DNA of 64,000 bases from an uncultured Actinoplanes sp. (lineage in GTDB: Bacteria; Actinomycetota; Actinomycetes; Mycobacteriales; Micromonosporaceae): positions 1-64,000 of the forward strand of contig NZ_CAKUCL010000002.1 of assembly GCF_934643405.1 (NCBI RefSeq), in the 5' to 3' direction. The notes under the pieces were generated by a model. It was given only the letters and a program-made list of their open reading frames with translations, had not been told where the DNA came from and searched no databases. Each line of letters opens with the position of its first letter. Within the stretch, counting starts at the first letter, position 1. The position numbers were made by a program, and so were the translations under genes. Positions 26,090-36,523 of the stretch are shown here, piece by piece.

Positions 26090-26862
26090 GCGCCGAAGCG
26101 GCGCTGCCGGCTCGCGTAGGACCGCAGGGCGCGCAGGAAGTCGATGCGCCGGAAATCCGGCCAGTTGGCGTCGTGGAAGTAGAACTCCGAGTGCGCCGAC
26201 TGCCAGAGCAGGAAGCCGGAGAGCCGCTGCTCGCCGCTGGTGCGGATGACCAGGTCCGGATCGGGCTGGCCGCGGGTGTAGAGGTGCTCGGCGATGTGCT
26301 CGACGTCGAGGATCTCGGCGAGCTCCTCGAGCGTGCCCCCGGCGGCGGCGTGTTCGTGCAGCAGCGACCGTACGGCGTCGGTGATCTCACGACGACCTCC
26401 GTAGCCGACGGCCATGTTGACCTCGACCCCGACCGTACGATCGCGGGTCTTCTCCTGGGCCGCCTTGAGCGCGGCCGCCGTGGACGCCGGCAGCACGTCG
26501 AGCGCGCCGACCATCCGCAGCCGCCACGGGTTGCCGTCCTCGGCCAGCTCGGTCGCCAGGTCCTCGATGATGGTCAGCAGCGGGTCCAGCTCGGACGCCG
26601 GCCGGCGCAGGTTGTCGGTCGCCAGCAGATACAGCGTCACGTGCTTGATGCCGGCCTGGTCGCACCAGGTCAGCAGCTCTTTGACGCGAGCCGCGCCGAC
26701 GCGATGGCCGTCGTTCGGGTCGACGAACCCCATCTCGCGTGCCCAGCGGCGATTGCCGTCGCACATGATGCCGACGTGCTGGGGCACAGGCTTGCCGGCC
26801 AGCTTTCCTGCCAGCCGTCGTTCGTAAACCGAATAAACCAGGGACCGCAGACTCATCGCCAC
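26086..26862 (-). CDS. Short-chain cis-prenyltransferase (Z-FPP synthase type)
   Basis: 258 aa. The undecaprenyl-diphosphate-synthase fold has the catalytic Asp in 'GIMCDGNRRWARE' and C-terminal 'DLVIRTSGEQRLSGFLLWQSAHSEFYF'. Sequence features match the Rv1086 subgroup (E,Z-farnesyl diphosphate synthase), including 'HVTLYLLATDNL' and 'VNMAVGYGGRREI', more than long-chain UppS. It probably condenses IPP with GPP as a first step of polyprenyl-phosphate carrier synthesis. It lies five nt behind a geranylgeranyl-reductase homologue on the same strand. The start could also be ATG 26856. Confidence 0.9.
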   Translation of the reverse strand: MAMSLRSLVYSVYERRLAGKLAGKPVPQHVGIMCDGNRRWAREMGFVDPNDGHRVGAARVKELLTWCDQAGIKHVTLYLLATDNLRRPASELDPLLTIIEDLATELAEDGNPWRLRMVGALDVLPASTAAALKAAQEKTRDRTVGVEVNMAVGYGGRREITDAVRSLLHEHAAAGGTLEELAEILDVEHIAEHLYTRGQPDPDLVIRTSGEQRLSGFLLWQSAHSEFYFHDANWPDFRRIDFLRALRSYASRQRRFGA

Positions 26863-26867
26863 AAACC

Positions 26868-28016
26868 CTAGCCCTCGAAAGTTGTGACCGAGGGAGCGGC
26901 CGGGTGTCCGTGACCCAACCGGGCGGCGATGCGTCCGATCGTGCGAACGTCGAAAACCCCCTCACCGAGGCCGAGTTCCACCATCCGGTCGAAGACCGTG
27001 GCGTCCCGGGCGGCCGCGTCGACCGCCGCGTCGACCACCCGGGGATGCCGGGTGAGCAAGGTCGCAAACCGGGAATGCCTCAGGTGCCGGCCGAGCCGCC
27101 GGGTCAGTGCAGCGCGGTAGAGCGCGGCGGCCCGGCCCGGGTCGGTCGCGGCCGCGGTGCCGGCGAGCGAGCCGGAGAGCACGGCGTAGAAGATGCCCTC
27201 GCCGGTGAACGGGTTGATCAGCGAGAGCGCGTCGCCGGCCAGCAGGACGCGTCCGCGGCCCGGCGGTGGACGGCGGGTGGACAACGGCAGGTGGTGCCCC
27301 CGCAGGCTTTCCGCCTCGGTGCCGGGCAGCAGGCCGGTCAGGCGTTCGATCAGGTACGCCCGGGACAGCGGGACACCACGCAGGACCTCGCCGTAGCCGA
27401 CGTTGGCGGTCCCGTCCCCGATCGGGAACTCCCAGGCGTACGCGGGCCAGCGCCGTCGCGTGGTGACGACGACCTGCTCGTTCGTGTTCGTGGTGGGGGC
27501 ATATCCGCGGATCGCCACGGCCAGGTGCCCCGGCGGGTTGACCGGGTGGCCGAGCGCCCGTCGCACCACCGACCCGGCTCCGTCCGCGCCGATCAGCACG
27601 TCGGCCCGGAAGGTCCCGTCAATGTCGACGGTGCCGTTCTCGCTGATCCGCCGGACCGTGTGCCGCCGTAACTCGGCGCCCGCCGCGACCGCGGCCTCGA
27701 CGAGCCGGGCGTCGAAGACGCGCCGCGGAATCGTGTGCGCGACCCGCGGCAGGCGGCGGGCCACCTGGAAACCGCCGGGCGCGACCAGCCGCAGCCGCTC
27801 GACCGCCGGGTAGCCGTCGGTGATCCCGTCCACGCCGAGCCCGGCCAGGACGTCGACCGCGCCGGCCGCGATGCCGTCGCCGCAGGCCTTGTCGCGCGGG
27901 AAGGCGGCCCGGTCGAGCAGGAGCACGCGGGCTCCGGCACGCCTGGCCGCCAGGGCGGCCGCCGACCCGGCCGGGCCGGCGCCGACGATCGCGACCTGGA
28001 ACCGTTCGGGCGTCAC
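26868..28016 (-). CDS. Geranylgeranyl-reductase family FAD oxidoreductase
   Basis: 382 aa. A Rossmann FAD motif 'VAIVGAGPAGSAAA' at the N-terminus, 'DKACGDGIAAGAVDVL' and 'GRVLLAGDALSLINPFTGEGIFYA' identify the GGR/MenJ family, which saturates prenyl double bonds in chlorophyll side chains, archaeal lipids or menaquinone. GTG 28016 is six nt after TACGTT (leaderless). It is directly upstream of a cis-prenyltransferase in one operon, suggesting reduction of a polyprenyl carrier or precursor; menaquinone is the alternative substrate. Confidence 0.85.
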   Translation of the reverse strand: MTPERFQVAIVGAGPAGSAAALAARRAGARVLLLDRAAFPRDKACGDGIAAGAVDVLAGLGVDGITDGYPAVERLRLVAPGGFQVARRLPRVAHTIPRRVFDARLVEAAVAAGAELRRHTVRRISENGTVDIDGTFRADVLIGADGAGSVVRRALGHPVNPPGHLAVAIRGYAPTTNTNEQVVVTTRRRWPAYAWEFPIGDGTANVGYGEVLRGVPLSRAYLIERLTGLLPGTEAESLRGHHLPLSTRRPPPGRGRVLLAGDALSLINPFTGEGIFYAVLSGSLAGTAAATDPGRAAALYRAALTRRLGRHLRHSRFATLLTRHPRVVDAAVDAAARDATVFDRMVELGLGEGVFDVRTIGRIAARLGHGHPAAPSVTTFEG

Positions 28017-28157
28017 TGGGCGAACGTAACCCCGGAAGGTCGTCCGGGCCGACCCGGCTGCGGCGGGCTCACGGACGGCGTACGCAAACAGGCGCGTCGG
28101 CAAGCCGCCCCGCCGCACCCCGGCCCTTGCCGAGGCGAAGCGAGGCGGCCGCGGGGA

Positions 28158-29966
28158 TCAGGCTTGCGTGAGGCGGGCGCGCAGGGCGTCCAATTCGGCC
28201 CAGAGGACCGCCGGAAGCTTGTCGCCGAATTTGCTGAACCATTCGGTGACCTGCGGCAACTCGGCCATCCACTCGCCGGTGTCGACGCGCAGCACGGCCT
28301 CGATGTCCTTGTCACTGATGTCCAGGCCGGTCAGATCGAGGGCCTGCGGGGTGGGCACGTGACCGATCGGCGTCTCCACCGCCTCGCCCTTGCCGTCGAG
28401 GCGCTCGACGATCCACTTGAGCACGCGACCGTTCTCCCCGAAACCGGGCCACAGGAAACGGCCGCCGTCGCCGCGGCGGAACCAGTTCACGTAGAAGATC
28501 TTCGGCAGCTTGGCCGCGTCGCCGGACGCGCCCTTGGCCATGTCGATCCAGTGCTGGAAATAGTCGCCGGCGTGGTAGCCGATGAACGGCAGCATGGCCA
28601 TCGGGTCGCGCCGCACCACGCCGACCTGGCCGACCGCCGCCGCCGTGGTCTCCGACGACAGCGTGGCGCCGAGGTAGACCCCGTGCACCCAGTCGCGGGC
28701 CTCGGTGACCAGCGGAACCGTCGTCTTGCGGCGGCCGCCGAACAGGATCGCGTCGATCGGCACGCCGCGCGGATCGTGGTACTCGTCGGCGAGGATCGGG
28801 CACTGCTCGATCGGGGTGCAGAACCGGCTGTTCGGGTGGCTCGACGGCGTCTCCTTCGCCGGCGTCCAGTCCTCACCCTTCCAGTCGGTGAGGTGGGCCG
28901 GCGGTGTTCCCATGCCCTCCCACCAGACGTCGCCGTCGTCGGTGAGCGCGACGTTGGTGAAGACGGAGTTGCCGCGGGCGAGCGTGCGCATCGCGTTCGG
29001 ATTGGTGTGGAAATCGGTGCCCGGCGCGACGCCGAACAGGCCGAACTCGGGGTTGGTCGCCCACAGCCGGCCGTCGGAGCCGAACCTCATCCAGGCGATG
29101 TCGTCGCCGATCGTCTCGACCTTCCAGCCGGGCAGGGTCGGCTCCAGCATGGCGAGGTTGGTCTTGCCGCACGCCGACGGGAACGCGCCGGCGATGTACC
29201 GGACCTGACCCTCCGGCGAGGTCAGCTTCATGATCAGCATGTGCTCGGCGAGCCAGCCCTCGTCCCGGGCGGCCACGCTGGCGATCCGCAGCGCGTAGCA
29301 CTTCTTGCCGAGCAGCGAGTTGCCGCCGTATCCGGAGCCGAACGACCAGATCTCGCGGGTCTCCGGGAAGTGCGAGATGTACTTCGTCTCGTTGCACGGC
29401 CAGGCGACGTCGTCCTGGCCGGGTTCGAGCGGCGCGCCGACCGAGTGCAGCGCCGGGACGAAATCCGCGTCGGCCTCGGTCATCGCCTTCAGGACCCCGG
29501 CCCCCATCCGGGTCATGATGCGCATGCTGGCCACGACGTACGGGCTGTCGGTGAGTTCCACGCCGAACATCGGCTGCTCGGCGTCGAGCGGGCCCATGCA
29601 GAACGGGACCACGTACATGGTGCGGCCGCGCATGCAGCCGCGGTACAGCTCGGTCATGGTCGACTTCATCTCGGCCGGCGCCATCCAGTTGTTGGTGGGT
29701 CCGGCGTCCGATTCGTCGACCGAGCAGATGAACGTGCGCTCCTCGACGCGGGCCACGTCGCCCGGGTCGGTGCGCGCCCAGAACGAGTTGGGCTTCTTCT
29801 CCGGATCCAGCCGGACCAGGGCGCCGGACTCGACCAGGGCATCGGTGATGCCGGTCCACTCGGCCTCGGAGCCGTCGCACCAGACGATGCGGTCGGGGGT
29901 GGTCAGGGCGGCTACTTCGTCGATCCAGCTGAGCAGTCGAGCGTGCGAGGTCGGGGGCTGGGACAT
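28158..29966 (-). CDS. pckG: Phosphoenolpyruvate carboxykinase (GTP)
   Basis: 602 aa, typical length. It converts oxaloacetate and GTP to phosphoenolpyruvate. Signatures are '[15 protein letters not shown]' (P-loop with the reactive Cys), '[18 protein letters not shown]', '[11 protein letters not shown]' and '[12 protein letters not shown]'. ATG 29966 has AAGGAG six nt upstream. A promoter (TAGGCT, complement of 30042-30047) and a nested hairpin immediately downstream of the predicted transcription start indicate a 5' leader of about 69 nt. It acts with glpX in gluconeogenesis. Confidence 0.97.
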   Translation of the reverse strand: MSQPPTSHARLLSWIDEVAALTTPDRIVWCDGSEAEWTGITDALVESGALVRLDPEKKPNSFWARTDPGDVARVEERTFICSVDESDAGPTNNWMAPAEMKSTMTELYRGCMRGRTMYVVPFCMGPLDAEQPMFGVELTDSPYVVASMRIMTRMGAGVLKAMTEADADFVPALHSVGAPLEPGQDDVAWPCNETKYISHFPETREIWSFGSGYGGNSLLGKKCYALRIASVAARDEGWLAEHMLIMKLTSPEGQVRYIAGAFPSACGKTNLAMLEPTLPGWKVETIGDDIAWMRFGSDGRLWATNPEFGLFGVAPGTDFHTNPNAMRTLARGNSVFTNVALTDDGDVWWEGMGTPPAHLTDWKGEDWTPAKETPSSHPNSRFCTPIEQCPILADEYHDPRGVPIDAILFGGRRKTTVPLVTEARDWVHGVYLGATLSSETTAAAVGQVGVVRRDPMAMLPFIGYHAGDYFQHWIDMAKGASGDAAKLPKIFYVNWFRRGDGGRFLWPGFGENGRVLKWIVERLDGKGEAVETPIGHVPTPQALDLTGLDISDKDIEAVLRVDTGEWMAELPQVTEWFSKFGDKLPAVLWAELDALRARLTQA

Positions 29967-29993
29967 GTGATCTCCTTCGGTCGGCACTGACCA

Positions 29994-30047
29994 ATGACCG
30001 AAAGGCCGGGATGGTCCGGCCTGGGTCATGGGAGTCACGTCAGCCTA
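29994..30047 (-). promoter_or_regulatory. pckG promoter and nested-hairpin leader
   Basis: The -10 box TAGGCT is the complement of 30042-30047, placing transcription start near 30035. The leader then has an outer stem ATGACC/GGTCAT (29994-29999, 30024-30029) with an inner stem GGCCGG/CCGGCC (30004-30009, 30016-30021), ending 28 nt before the start codon. The ribosome site is outside the stem. It may stabilise the transcript or bind a regulator. The remaining gap to the sigma-factor gene holds that gene's TAAACT -10 (30212-30217). Confidence 0.5.
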
Positions 30048-30262
30048 AGGCGCGAACACATTTAGTTCATCGGCCTTTCCTGTGGAAGACCGCACAATCC
30101 TCGGCATCTTTGCTTACAGACGATCGATTCTTCGTCGTACCTCGCAGTTCCGCGCATCAACGGTCGGCAAACGCCCCAGACGGCACCTTTCGCAAAACGG
30201 ACTTAAAGCCCTAAACTGAGTGAATCGGGCCTCCCTTCTACTCCCGGTCACAGGAGGCAGGA

Positions 30263-31012
30263 ATGACGACCGATTCGGACACCGAGCTGCTGACGGCAGT
30301 GCGGGCGGGCGACTCGGCGGCGTACGGCGTCTTGTACGAACGCCACCGGGATGCCGCGCGCCGTTTCGCGTACGGGCTGGTCCGTGACCCGGCCGACGTG
30401 GACGACCTGGTCGCCGAGACGTTCGCCAAGGTCTTCGCCTCGCTGCGGGCCGGCCGGGGACCGCTGGTCGCCTTCCGGGCATACCTGCACACCACCATGC
30501 GGCACGTCTGCTACCACGGCGCCCGGCGGGACCGCCGGCTGGAGTTCACCGACGACCTCACCCGGTACGACGAGGGGCAGCCGTTCACCGATCCGGCCCT
30601 GGACCGGCTGGAACGCGCCTACGCCGCGGCCGCCTTCCGTCAGCTGCCGGCCCGCTGGCGGGACGTCCTGTGGCACACCGCGGTCGAGGGCAACTCCCCC
30701 ACCGAGGTGGCCGGCATGCTCGGGATGACCCCGAACGCGGTCGCCGTGCTGGCCCATCGCGCCCGCGAGGGGCTGCGCAGCCTGTACCTGCAACAGCACG
30801 TGGCCGTCGCCGAGCACCCGGAGTGCCGATGGGCCGGTGACCGGCTCGGCGGTCATCTGCGGGGCCGGCTCGCGCCGCGCGACGCCAACCGGATGCGCCT
30901 GCACCTCGGCTGGTGCGGCGACTGCCGGAGCAGGTTCGCCGAAATCAGCGAGATCGACGGGATCCGTCACCGTCCGTACCGACAGCGTCACCATGCCGGT
31001 TCGACCGGTTAA
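30263..31012 (+). CDS. ECF-type RNA polymerase sigma factor with HxxxCxxC tail
   Basis: 249 aa. Sigma region 2 is at about 15-85 ('VDDLVAETFAKVFASL'), and region 4 at 118-175 ('QLPARWRDVLWHTAVEGNSPTEVAGMLGMTPNAV'). After region 4 a 70-residue extension carries His214, Cys218 and Cys221 (H-x3-C-x2-C), the zinc-ligand pattern of ZAS anti-sigma factors, plus an upstream H-x2-C. The protein may thus contain its own sensor or anti-sigma-like module. A strong AGGAGG precedes the ATG by seven nt; TAAACT is a -10 candidate. No separate anti-sigma gene follows. Confidence 0.85.
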   Translation: MTTDSDTELLTAVRAGDSAAYGVLYERHRDAARRFAYGLVRDPADVDDLVAETFAKVFASLRAGRGPLVAFRAYLHTTMRHVCYHGARRDRRLEFTDDLTRYDEGQPFTDPALDRLERAYAAAAFRQLPARWRDVLWHTAVEGNSPTEVAGMLGMTPNAVAVLAHRAREGLRSLYLQQHVAVAEHPECRWAGDRLGGHLRGRLAPRDANRMRLHLGWCGDCRSRFAEISEIDGIRHRPYRQRHHAGSTG

Positions 31013-31064
31013 GACTCGCCAACGAAAACGGCGGTACGTGACTACCGCCGGTACTCTCGGGACC

Positions 31065-31607
31065 GTGCCCGAGTCCTCGCCGCCGCAGTCCTCCGGCCTG
31101 CGTGCCAAACTGCGGGCCCTGGTCCGCGAGGTCGGCAAGTTCGGCACGGTGGGCAGCATCTCCTTCACCATCGACCTGGTGATCTTCAACATCCTGCTGC
31201 AGGCGGGCGTGGAGACGCTGTTCGCGAAGACCATCTCCACGGTGATCGCCACCACATTCGCATTCGCCGGCAACCGGTTCTGGACGTGGAAGGACCGGGC
31301 ACACTCGCACATGGCCCGGCAGTACACGATGTTCTTCGTGCTGAACGCGGTCGGCCTCGGCATCGGCCTGGCCTGCCTCGCGATCAGCCATTACGCGCTC
31401 GGGGCGATCTGGCCGGCGCTGCAGAGCAAGCTGGCCGACAACATCTCCGGCTCGCTGGTCGGCAACGCGTTCGGCACCCTGTTCCGGTTCTGGTCGTACC
31501 GGAGATTCGTCTTTCCCGCCGCCGTCGACGAGGACGCGGACGGGCAGCACGAGCACACGGCGGCTAATGTGACGTCGCCGTCCTCTCCCGTACGCGACTC
31601 GGCGTAA
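31065..31607 (+). CDS. GtrA-family membrane protein (first copy)
   Basis: 180 aa with four transmembrane helices (about 25-45, 52-70, 88-108, 128-146). 'GKFGTVGSISFTIDLVIFNILL' and 'FAFAGNRFWTWKDR', then 'GTLFRFWSYRRFVF', are GtrA signatures. GtrA proteins are thought to flip polyprenyl-linked sugars or assist cell-wall glycosyltransferases. GTG 31065 follows TACTCT by seven nt, supporting a leaderless start. A paralogue of exactly the same length follows after 27 nt. Confidence 0.88.
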   Translation: MPESSPPQSSGLRAKLRALVREVGKFGTVGSISFTIDLVIFNILLQAGVETLFAKTISTVIATTFAFAGNRFWTWKDRAHSHMARQYTMFFVLNAVGLGIGLACLAISHYALGAIWPALQSKLADNISGSLVGNAFGTLFRFWSYRRFVFPAAVDEDADGQHEHTAANVTSPSSPVRDSA

Positions 31608-31634
31608 TCGCCCTTCCTCTCGTAAGGTAGCCCA

Positions 31635-32177
31635 ATGTCTTCAGCCACTCCGCTGATCGCACGCCTGCGCCGTCTCGTGCCGGAAGCCTTCGCGTTCGGT
31701 GTCGTGGGCGCCGGAAACACGCTGCTCTACTTCGTGATCACGTGGGTGGCGCTGCCGATCGGCGCGGTCAAGGCGAGCGTCCTGGCGACGGTCGTGACGA
31801 CCACGCTGGCGTACTTCGCGAACCGTTATTGGACGTACCGTAATCACACGCGTACTGCGCTGCGTCGCGAATACACGCTGTTCTTCGCGTTCAACCTGGT
31901 CGGCATGGTCATCCAGTCGGGTGCCGTCGCGATCGGCAAGTATGGGTTCGGCCTCACCGAGCAGAACGACGAGATGGCCTTCCTCGGCGTGACCGCGATC
32001 GGCGTCGTGCTCGGCACGATCTTCCGCTTCTGGGCGTACCGCACGTTCGTCTTCCTCAAGCCGCCGGTCGACGGCCACGAGGGCGAACTGACCGATCTGG
32101 ACGCCACGGCCGGCTTCGCGGAGCTGAGCGCCGAGGACGAGCCGGGCAGTGTGGCCCAGCTGGACGCCACGCGCTAA
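31635..32177 (+). CDS. GtrA-family membrane protein (second copy)
   Basis: 180 aa, four transmembrane helices, with GtrA motifs 'AFGVVGAGNTLLYFVITWV', 'YFANRYWTYRNHTR' and 'GTIFRFWAYRTFVF'. It is clearly paralogous to the preceding gene but diverged, so the duplication is old. An acidic C-terminal tail (about 145-180) is unique to this copy. TAAGGT (31623-31628) is six nt before the ATG. The stop is shared with the convergent PH-domain gene (CTAA, 32174-32177). Confidence 0.88.
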   Translation: MSSATPLIARLRRLVPEAFAFGVVGAGNTLLYFVITWVALPIGAVKASVLATVVTTTLAYFANRYWTYRNHTRTALRREYTLFFAFNLVGMVIQSGAVAIGKYGFGLTEQNDEMAFLGVTAIGVVLGTIFRFWAYRTFVFLKPPVDGHEGELTDLDATAGFAELSAEDEPGSVAQLDATR

Positions 32178-32737
32178 CGCCGCCGGAACAGCCGGCGCTT
32201 CTCCGGCGCCGGTTCCTCTTCCCCCTCTTCTTCCTCGTCCTCGGGGTGCCGCAGGCGATCCTGCTCGATCAGCTCGTAGAGCAGCGACTGGACCCGCTGG
32301 GCCTGCGGCACCGAGACGAGCACCGCGGCCTGGTCGCCGATCGAGTCGATGGTCAGCGTGCCGCAGCGGAAGATCCGGTCGAGCAGCGACTGGCTGACCA
32401 CGTGGTCGTTCACCCGGTTCAGCGGGAGGTCGCGCCGCTCCCGGGCGATCACGCCGTCCTGCAGCAGGATCCGCTCGTCGGTGAGGACGTAGTGGATGCA
32501 CCGCCAGATGGCCAGCGGCCGCGCGCCGTACCGGATGCCCTGGTAGAGCATGATGACCGCGACCACGGCGAACCCGATCCGGCCGCCGCGGTTGGTCGGC
32601 AGCATCACCCACGCCACCGCCGTCACGACCACCGCCAGCAACACGAGCAGGGCCGGGCGGATCGCCACCCTCCAGTGCGGACGCACGTGGAGGACGACCT
32701 CCTCCTCGTCCGCGAGAACCTCGTCCGGGAACGCCAC
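32174..32737 (-). CDS. Membrane-anchored bacterial PH-domain protein
   Basis: 187 aa from GTG 32737. Two transmembrane helices (about 28-46 and 52-70) are followed by a PH-like (bPH2, DUF304) domain: 'WRCIHYVLTDERILLQDGVIARERRDLPLNRVNDHVVSQSLLDRIFRCGTLTI'. The C-terminus is a Glu-rich then Arg-rich tail. The role is unknown; similar genes flank birA in other actinomycetes. TACGCT lies six nt before the GTG, which favours this start over one nine codons upstream that would overlap birA. Confidence 0.85.
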   Translation of the reverse strand: MAFPDEVLADEEEVVLHVRPHWRVAIRPALLVLLAVVVTAVAWVMLPTNRGGRIGFAVVAVIMLYQGIRYGARPLAIWRCIHYVLTDERILLQDGVIARERRDLPLNRVNDHVVSQSLLDRIFRCGTLTIDSIGDQAAVLVSVPQAQRVQSLLYELIEQDRLRHPEDEEEEGEEEPAPEKRRLFRRR

Positions 32738-32741
32738 GCGG

Positions 32742-33596
32742 TCAGCGTACGTGCAGGACGTCACCCGCCGAGACGCGATGGTCGATGCGTTCAGCCGTCC
32801 GGACCACCAGCTGGCCCTGGCCGTCGACCTCGGTCGCCTCGCCGACCAGCTCGCCGCCGCCGGGCAGCAGCACCCGCACCTCGCGGCCGATCGTCGAGCA
32901 GCCCCGCCGATACGCCGCCAGCAGCCCGGACAGTTCCGCGTCGCCGTCCGCCTCCCGCCAGCCCGCGTACCAGGAGGCGAAACTGCGCAGCAGCTGGCGC
33001 AGCAGCGGATCCCGGTCGGTGTTCTCGGCGCCGGCCAGCTTCAGCGAGGTCGCGGGCACCCCGGTCGTCTCGGGCAGTTCCTCGGCGCGGGTCGACACGT
33101 TCAGACCGACGCCGACCACCACGGCGTCGCCGCTCGCCTCGGCGAGGATGCCGGCGCACTTGCGGTCGCCGGTCAGCAGGTCGTTCGGCCACTTCAGCGC
33201 GGCGTCGTCCACCTCGGCCACCCGGCGCACCGTCTCCAGCAGGGCCACCCCGGCCAGGAGCGGCAACCAGGCGTACGCCGCGGGCGGGACCACCGGCCAG
33301 CCCTTCTCCTGGTTCGCCAGTCCCGGGCGCAGCAGGACGCTGAGGTACAGGCCGGCCCGCGGCGGGGACACCCACTGGCGGTCCCGGCGGCCACGACCGG
33401 TCAGCTGCTGCTCGGCGACGATCACGAGGCCCTCGGGCTCACCCCGGCGGGCCGCGGCGGTGACGTCGGCGTTGGTCGAGCCGGTCTGGGCTCGTACGTC
33501 GATCTTGGTCCACAACCCGTCCGGGGTCACCAGGGCGCGGTCGAGCGCCCGGGGCGACAGCGGTGGGCGGTCGAGATCGGAGTACGGCGAGGTCAC
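32742..33596 (-). CDS. birA: Biotin--[acetyl-CoA-carboxylase] ligase
   Basis: 284 aa, without an N-terminal DNA-binding domain (group I). The catalytic 'GRGRRDRQW' loop, 'GLYLSVLLRP' and 'ALKWPNDLLTGDRKCAGILAE' bind biotinyl-AMP; a C-terminal SH3-like domain ends at DVLHVR. It attaches biotin to the Lys of carrier domains, here most likely Lys548 of the acyl-CoA carboxylase alpha subunit at 48-49.8 kb. The GTG start is six nt after TAGGCT (leaderless). Confidence 0.95.
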   Translation of the reverse strand: MTSPYSDLDRPPLSPRALDRALVTPDGLWTKIDVRAQTGSTNADVTAAARRGEPEGLVIVAEQQLTGRGRRDRQWVSPPRAGLYLSVLLRPGLANQEKGWPVVPPAAYAWLPLLAGVALLETVRRVAEVDDAALKWPNDLLTGDRKCAGILAEASGDAVVVGVGLNVSTRAEELPETTGVPATSLKLAGAENTDRDPLLRQLLRSFASWYAGWREADGDAELSGLLAAYRRGCSTIGREVRVLLPGGGELVGEATEVDGQGQLVVRTAERIDHRVSAGDVLHVR

Positions 33597-33618
33597 CGGG
33601 TGAGCCTAGTCGCGCTGG

Positions 33619-34821
33619 TCAGTGCGGCGGGTCGGCTGCGTGGCGGCTCACATAGAAACCGTTGCCGTCCCGCGGAGGTCCGGGGCGTGGGCGGGGACGC
33701 GGACGGGGCCGCTCGGATCTCACGTCTTTCTCGTCGCGGCTCGGCCAGTCGCGGCTGACGCGGCCCTCGCGGCCCTCGCGGCTGTCGCGGCCCTCGCGGC
33801 CCTCGCCGCCCGCGCGGCTGGACCACGATCTTGGGAGGCGGATCCGGCCGGCGGGTTCGTCCGGGCGGCGTGGCCAGGCCGGCACCACCTCGGTGGGTTC
33901 CATGGCGACCGGCTCCAGGTCGAAGCCGGTGGCCGGCTCGTACGCGGGCACCGGCGGGAGGCGTTCCACCTGGACCGGCCACCCATAGCCGTGTGCGGAC
34001 GGTTCGTGGTCGTCCTCCGCCGCGCCGGGCAGCGGGGTCCAGTAGTCGCCGGCCGGCAGGTCGTGGTCCTGATACTCGGGACGGATCCAGCCCTCGACCC
34101 GGTGGCCCACCCGTCGCGGGGAGCGATCGAGAGGCGGCGCCGCAGCTTCCTCCGGCTCGTCGCCGGCCGCGCAGGGATCCGCGTCGACGCGGTCGTCGGC
34201 ATGAGACTCGTCGCCGTGGGCGAGCGGGCGGTAGGCCGCCGCACTTTCGCCGTCGGCGCGCCGGCCGTGGGCCGCCGCCCTTTCGCCGTCGGCGCGCTGG
34301 TCGTAGGCCGCCGCACTTTCGCCGTCGGCGCGCTGCTCGTGGGCGTCGACTCGCTGGGAGTCCGCTTCGGCGCGCTCGTCGTAGGACGCGGCGCCGTCGT
34401 CGCCCTCGGTGTAAGCATCGAGCCGGCGGTGGTCCGGCTCGGCGGGATCGTCGTCGAATTCGTGCTCGTTCTCCGCCATGAAACCGATCGAGGCCAGCCC
34501 ACCGCGCTCCTCGTCGTGCGGACCGGACAACGTGCCCGCCGGGGCAACGGCCGGCTGGAGTGGCTGACCGGACGACCGTCGCCGACCGCGCCGCGACCGC
34601 TTTTCCGTACGCCGCAATTCGATCGCATCTTCCGGATGCCGCGCCTCGACAGCGTCCTCTCGACGGGGCGCCTCGATCGCCCGCACCGCCCCCGCCCGCG
34701 ACGCTGCCCGCCCCGCACGCCGGCCGCCGGCCCGGCGGAACAACACCGAGCGGAAGCAGATCAATGTGGCGAGCCCACCGGCGATGAAGGCGAGACCGGC
34801 CGCGGTCATCCAGTTCGTCAC
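33619..34821 (-). CDS. Hypothetical single-pass membrane protein with long disordered tail
   Basis: About 400 aa. One N-terminal helix (about 7-24, [16 protein letters not shown]) is followed by a basic stretch and then some 350 residues of acidic, Arg/Asp/Glu/Ala-rich low-complexity sequence with three 12-residue repeats ([12 protein letters not shown] type), a Pro/Trp-containing region and a REGR/RPRP tail. No domain was recognised. GTG 34821 is chosen for its helix and a nearby GTTACT box; ATG 34809 is possible. The opposite-strand reading frame is a shadow. Confidence 0.55.
   Translation of the reverse strand: MTNWMTAAGLAFIAGGLATLICFRSVLFRRAGGRRAGRAASRAGAVRAIEAPRREDAVEARHPEDAIELRRTEKRSRRGRRRSSGQPLQPAVAPAGTLSGPHDEERGGLASIGFMAENEHEFDDDPAEPDHRRLDAYTEGDDGAASYDERAEADSQRVDAHEQRADGESAAAYDQRADGERAAAHGRRADGESAAAYRPLAHGDESHADDRVDADPCAAGDEPEEAAAPPLDRSPRRVGHRVEGWIRPEYQDHDLPAGDYWTPLPGAAEDDHEPSAHGYGWPVQVERLPPVPAYEPATGFDLEPVAMEPTEVVPAWPRRPDEPAGRIRLPRSWSSRAGGEGREGRDSREGREGRVSRDWPSRDEKDVRSERPRPRPRPRPGPPRDGNGFYVSRHAADPPH
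34231..34338 (-). repeat. 36-bp tandem repeat, three units
   Basis: Three consecutive 36-bp units (34231-34266, 34267-34302, 34303-34338) encode RADGE[S/R]AAA[Y/H] repeats in the disordered tail of the membrane protein. Unit length is a multiple of three, so changes in number stay in frame. Confidence 0.8.
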
Positions 34822-34936
34822 GCCGGGAGTAACGAATGGGGCATTGAGTGCGAAACGCACCCGTAGCGACGCCGGGGCTCCCTTCGCATTACGATCATCG
34901 CTGGATTCAGCGTCGCCGGAGAGCGTGAGGAACACC

Positions 34937-36519
<1,583 letters not shown>

Positions 36520-36523
<4 letters not shown>

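Noticed and set aside
33622..34866. 414-codon plus-strand frame opposite the disordered membrane protein
   Set aside because: Its residues are runs of Ala/Val/Arg without structure; the minus strand shows a transmembrane helix and in-frame repeats instead, so that strand is preferred, with moderate confidence.
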